Shown here piece after piece: positions 58,289 to 60,536 of a stretch of DNA of 60,536 nucleotides; positions within the stretch are counted from its first letter, which is position 1; every line of letters begins with the position of its first letter. Source of the stretch: JBGQBN01 sp041494805 (lineage in GTDB: Bacteria; Acidobacteriota; Terriglobia; Terriglobales; Acidobacteriaceae); NCBI GenBank assembly GCA_041494805.1, contig JBGQBN010000022.1, positions 1-60,536 of the forward strand. The letters are read 5' to 3'. The notes under the pieces were generated by a model, which was given only the letters and a program-made list of their open reading frames with translations, was not told the DNA's origin and made no database searches. Both the position numbers and the translations under genes were made by a program.

Positions 58289-60532
58289 ATGCGGTTCTTT
58301 CGTATTCTCACCAGTGTCGTTCTCTTGCTGGCGGCAGCTTCCGCCGCCGAACTCAAAATCAAAGTCGTCGACCCTCAATCCGCCGTCGTCGCCGGAGCCC
58401 AAGTTGAATTGCTGGAGAAAGGCACTTCGATTCCGGTCGGCGTGCAAATCACTTCCGCCGAAGGCTTGGCGGTATTTCGTCACCTGAACAACGGTCCATA
58501 TCTGGCCCGGGTCTTGGCGCCGGGCTTTGCGGCGCAGACGGTAGAGGTCACATCTCCCCAGCCGGGAGCTTTCGCGGTCAAACTCCAGCTGGCCCCGGCC
58601 GCCGAAACGGTCGTAGTCAGCGCCACCCGCAGTCCGACCCCCAACCAAGAAACGGGCTCTGACGTCTCCATCCTCAGCGGCGCGCAGATTGAAGTCATGC
58701 AGCCGGTTGCGATCGGCGATGCCATGCGTTTCCTGCCGGGTGCAATCGTCAACACTTCCGGGCAGCGCGGCGGTCTGGCGTCGCTGTTCGTGCGCGGCGG
58801 CGACTCCCGCTACAACAAAGTCATCGTGGATGATGTCCCGATCAATGATCCAGGCGGAACCTTCAATGTAGGTGTGGTTCCCTTGACCGAAGCCGACCGC
58901 CTGGAATTTCTACGCGGCGCCCAGAGCACTCTGTACGGCTCCGACGCGATGACAAGCGTCGTGCAGGTATGGACCCATACTGGCAACACCACGGTGCCCG
59001 AGCTACGCTTCGGCGCCGACGGCGGCACCTTTGCCACCGCCCACGGCTACCTGTCTCTCTCTGGCGCTCGCGGCCGCTTCGACTACAACCTTTTCGGCGA
59101 CCAGTTCAACACCAGCGGAAAAGGTCCGAACGACGACTATTCCAACTCCTTGCAAGGCGCCAACCTCGGTGTGGTACTGAATGATCGGGTTTCCTTCCGC
59201 TTGCGGGCCCGCCACTCCAACAGCTTCACCGGTGTGCCAGGCGAATGGAATTTTAACGGACAGCCGCTGCTAGCCCCGGACCAGGATGCGCGCGCCCGTC
59301 AAAACACGCTCCTCGGCAGCGCGGATCTCACTATGACAGGGCCCTCCCACTGGCAGCATCGCATTACCGGTTTCGAGTACAACACCCGGCGACTAAACCG
59401 CGACGACGTTCCCGACCGGGGCTGTGATCCTCTGGCATTCGACTTCACGGATTGCTTCTTCTCGGATACCGCCAGCATCAACCGCGCCGGTTTCAACTAT
59501 CAGGCCGACTACACACCCCTCACCTGGGCCCAATCGACCTTCGGTTACGAGTTCGAAGACGAAAACGCCTTCTTTGACTCCCAGTTCATTTCCCTCGATG
59601 CCAACTTCCTGCCTTTCATCGCGCGCCAGCAGACGCATGGTTTGCGGCTGAACCACGCCATTTTTCTGCAGCAACGAATCACCCGAGGCCGCTTCTCCGT
59701 GATCGGCGGATTTCGCTACGTTCACAACACCAGTTTCGGCGACCGGGTCGTTCCCCGAGCCGCGCTCACCTTTCTCGCCTTACGGGGCGGGCAGTTGTTT
59801 TCCGGGACCCGCTTGCGTTTCGCCTATGCTGAAGGCATCAAGGAACCGCGCTTTGAGGAATCTTTTGGCATTTTCGGTGATTTTCCCTCCAACCCCAATC
59901 CCAACCTGAAAGCCGAAGAGAACCGCTCCCTGGAGGCAGGTTTCGAGCAGAGTTTCCTGGCCGGGAAATATACTTTCTCCGCCGGCTACTACCACAACCT
60001 GTTTCGCAATCAGATTGCACTTGCATTCGATCCGTCCACTTTCATCGGACAGTACGTGAACCTCAATCGGAGCCTCGCTCACGGCGCCGAAGTAGAGTTC
60101 AATGGCCGCCCCACCAGTCATCTGAGTGTCATGGCAAGTTACGTCTACACCTCGACCCAGATCCTCGAGGCTCCCCTGTGTACTGCCCAGAATTTTTGCA
60201 GTCCCCTGCTCGCAACCGGGCAACCATTGATACGGCGTCCCAAGCACTCGGGGAGCCTGTTGCTGACCTACCTCGGCCACCGCTGGGGCGGGAATCTGGG
60301 CGGAAGTTTCGTAGGCCGCCGCGCCGACTCGGACTTCCTGACATTTAACATTGATCATGCAGCGGGATACGCCCGCGTGGACGTGGGCGGCTGGTACGCG
60401 ATCAGTTCGCGGATCACCGCCTACGTAAATGGCGAGAATGTTTTGAACAAGCACTACGAAGAGGTCGTCGGCTATCCCGCGTTGACGGCAAACTTCCGCG
60501 CCGGCCTGCGCTTCAGGATTGGAGGAGAGTAG
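58289..60532 (+). CDS. btuB: TonB-dependent receptor, probably for cobalamin
   Basis: 747 residues, complete, from ATG 58289 (AAAGGAGG seven bases upstream). After a signal peptide comes a carboxypeptidase-regulatory-like domain (ELKIKVVDPQSAVVAGAQVE), common in acidobacterial receptors. The plug domain follows (VVVSATRSPTPNQETGSDVS, LFVRGGDSRYNKVIVDDVPI), then a 22-strand-type barrel ending in FRAGLRFRIGG. The B12 riboswitch directly upstream is the main reason to assign corrinoid uptake. No btuF, btuC or btuD is in the window. Confidence 0.85.
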   Translation: MRFFRILTSVVLLLAAASAAELKIKVVDPQSAVVAGAQVELLEKGTSIPVGVQITSAEGLAVFRHLNNGPYLARVLAPGFAAQTVEVTSPQPGAFAVKLQLAPAAETVVVSATRSPTPNQETGSDVSILSGAQIEVMQPVAIGDAMRFLPGAIVNTSGQRGGLASLFVRGGDSRYNKVIVDDVPINDPGGTFNVGVVPLTEADRLEFLRGAQSTLYGSDAMTSVVQVWTHTGNTTVPELRFGADGGTFATAHGYLSLSGARGRFDYNLFGDQFNTSGKGPNDDYSNSLQGANLGVVLNDRVSFRLRARHSNSFTGVPGEWNFNGQPLLAPDQDARARQNTLLGSADLTMTGPSHWQHRITGFEYNTRRLNRDDVPDRGCDPLAFDFTDCFFSDTASINRAGFNYQADYTPLTWAQSTFGYEFEDENAFFDSQFISLDANFLPFIARQQTHGLRLNHAIFLQQRITRGRFSVIGGFRYVHNTSFGDRVVPRAALTFLALRGGQLFSGTRLRFAYAEGIKEPRFEESFGIFGDFPSNPNPNLKAEENRSLEAGFEQSFLAGKYTFSAGYYHNLFRNQIALAFDPSTFIGQYVNLNRSLAHGAEVEFNGRPTSHLSVMASYVYTSTQILEAPLCTAQNFCSPLLATGQPLIRRPKHSGSLLLTYLGHRWGGNLGGSFVGRRADSDFLTFNIDHAAGYARVDVGGWYAISSRITAYVNGENVLNKHYEEVVGYPALTANFRAGLRFRIGGE

Positions 60533-60536
60533 AGCC

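Overview
This 60.5 kb stretch is a GC-rich bacterial chromosome segment. Its gene content suggests an Acidobacteriota genome of the Terriglobia/Koribacter type. The hints are the yacL-ispD-ispF and ispE-tRNA-prs-ctc-pth-rpsF-rpsR-rplI orders, DUF4097 and PEGA proteins, tandem exported amidohydrolases, a GxxExxY gene and a fused spermidine-synthase/membrane protein. The assignment is inferred from gene style only. No phage, plasmid or CRISPR locus is visible, and most genes are complete housekeeping genes.

Layout. 1-9.6 kb: the start of a REP-associated transposase, exported BNR and beta-helix proteins, an SPFH protein, an oligopeptide ABC ATPase, a phosphoesterase, a serine hydrolase and an RNase HI. 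9.7-12.9 kb: a sulfur-carrier cysteine pathway (CysM-like synthase, JAMM peptidase, CysO/MoaD-like carrier, MoeZ-like activating enzyme) with an unannotated 26-residue peptide carrying eight cysteines just before the last gene. 12.9-17.8 kb: a plastic region with a REP transposase element, a decayed relative, CRP-like palindromes, two PEGA proteins, gene remnants and a quinone oxidoreductase broken by an 11-bp duplication. 18.1-29.3 kb: isoprenoid genes (ispD, ispF, ispE), tRNA-Gln, prs, pth and ribosomal protein genes, interrupted by a GxxExxY element. 29.7-33.7 kb: an ECF sigma, zinc-finger/HEAT anti-sigma, DUF4097 and PDZ operon. 33.7-50 kb: a GGDEF protein, recG, an exported globin, selA, acpS, a fused spermidine synthase, an MCE protein, TauE/DUF1634, lipA, a PilZ protein, fabF and two acyl-carrier genes. 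50-60.5 kb: tandem amidohydrolases, dtd, folP, dacB, a cytochrome c, a DUF374 acyltransferase and a cobalamin riboswitch driving a TonB-dependent receptor.

Two themes stand out. First, the poly-cysteine leader inside the cysteine operon looks like a cysteine-sensing attenuator. Second, several families of short palindromes pepper the intergenic DNA and have also entered genes without closing the frame. The same composite palindrome lies in ispE and, in opposite orientation, in recG. Others lie in selA, probably folP, the signal-peptide region of an amidohydrolase, and a peripheral arm of the B12 riboswitch. GxxExxY-type arms flank one gene and occur as solo copies between ribosomal protein genes. 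Recent short tandem duplications (11, 14 and 17 bp periods) also mark several loci.

All calls come from reading the sequence; no database search was run.
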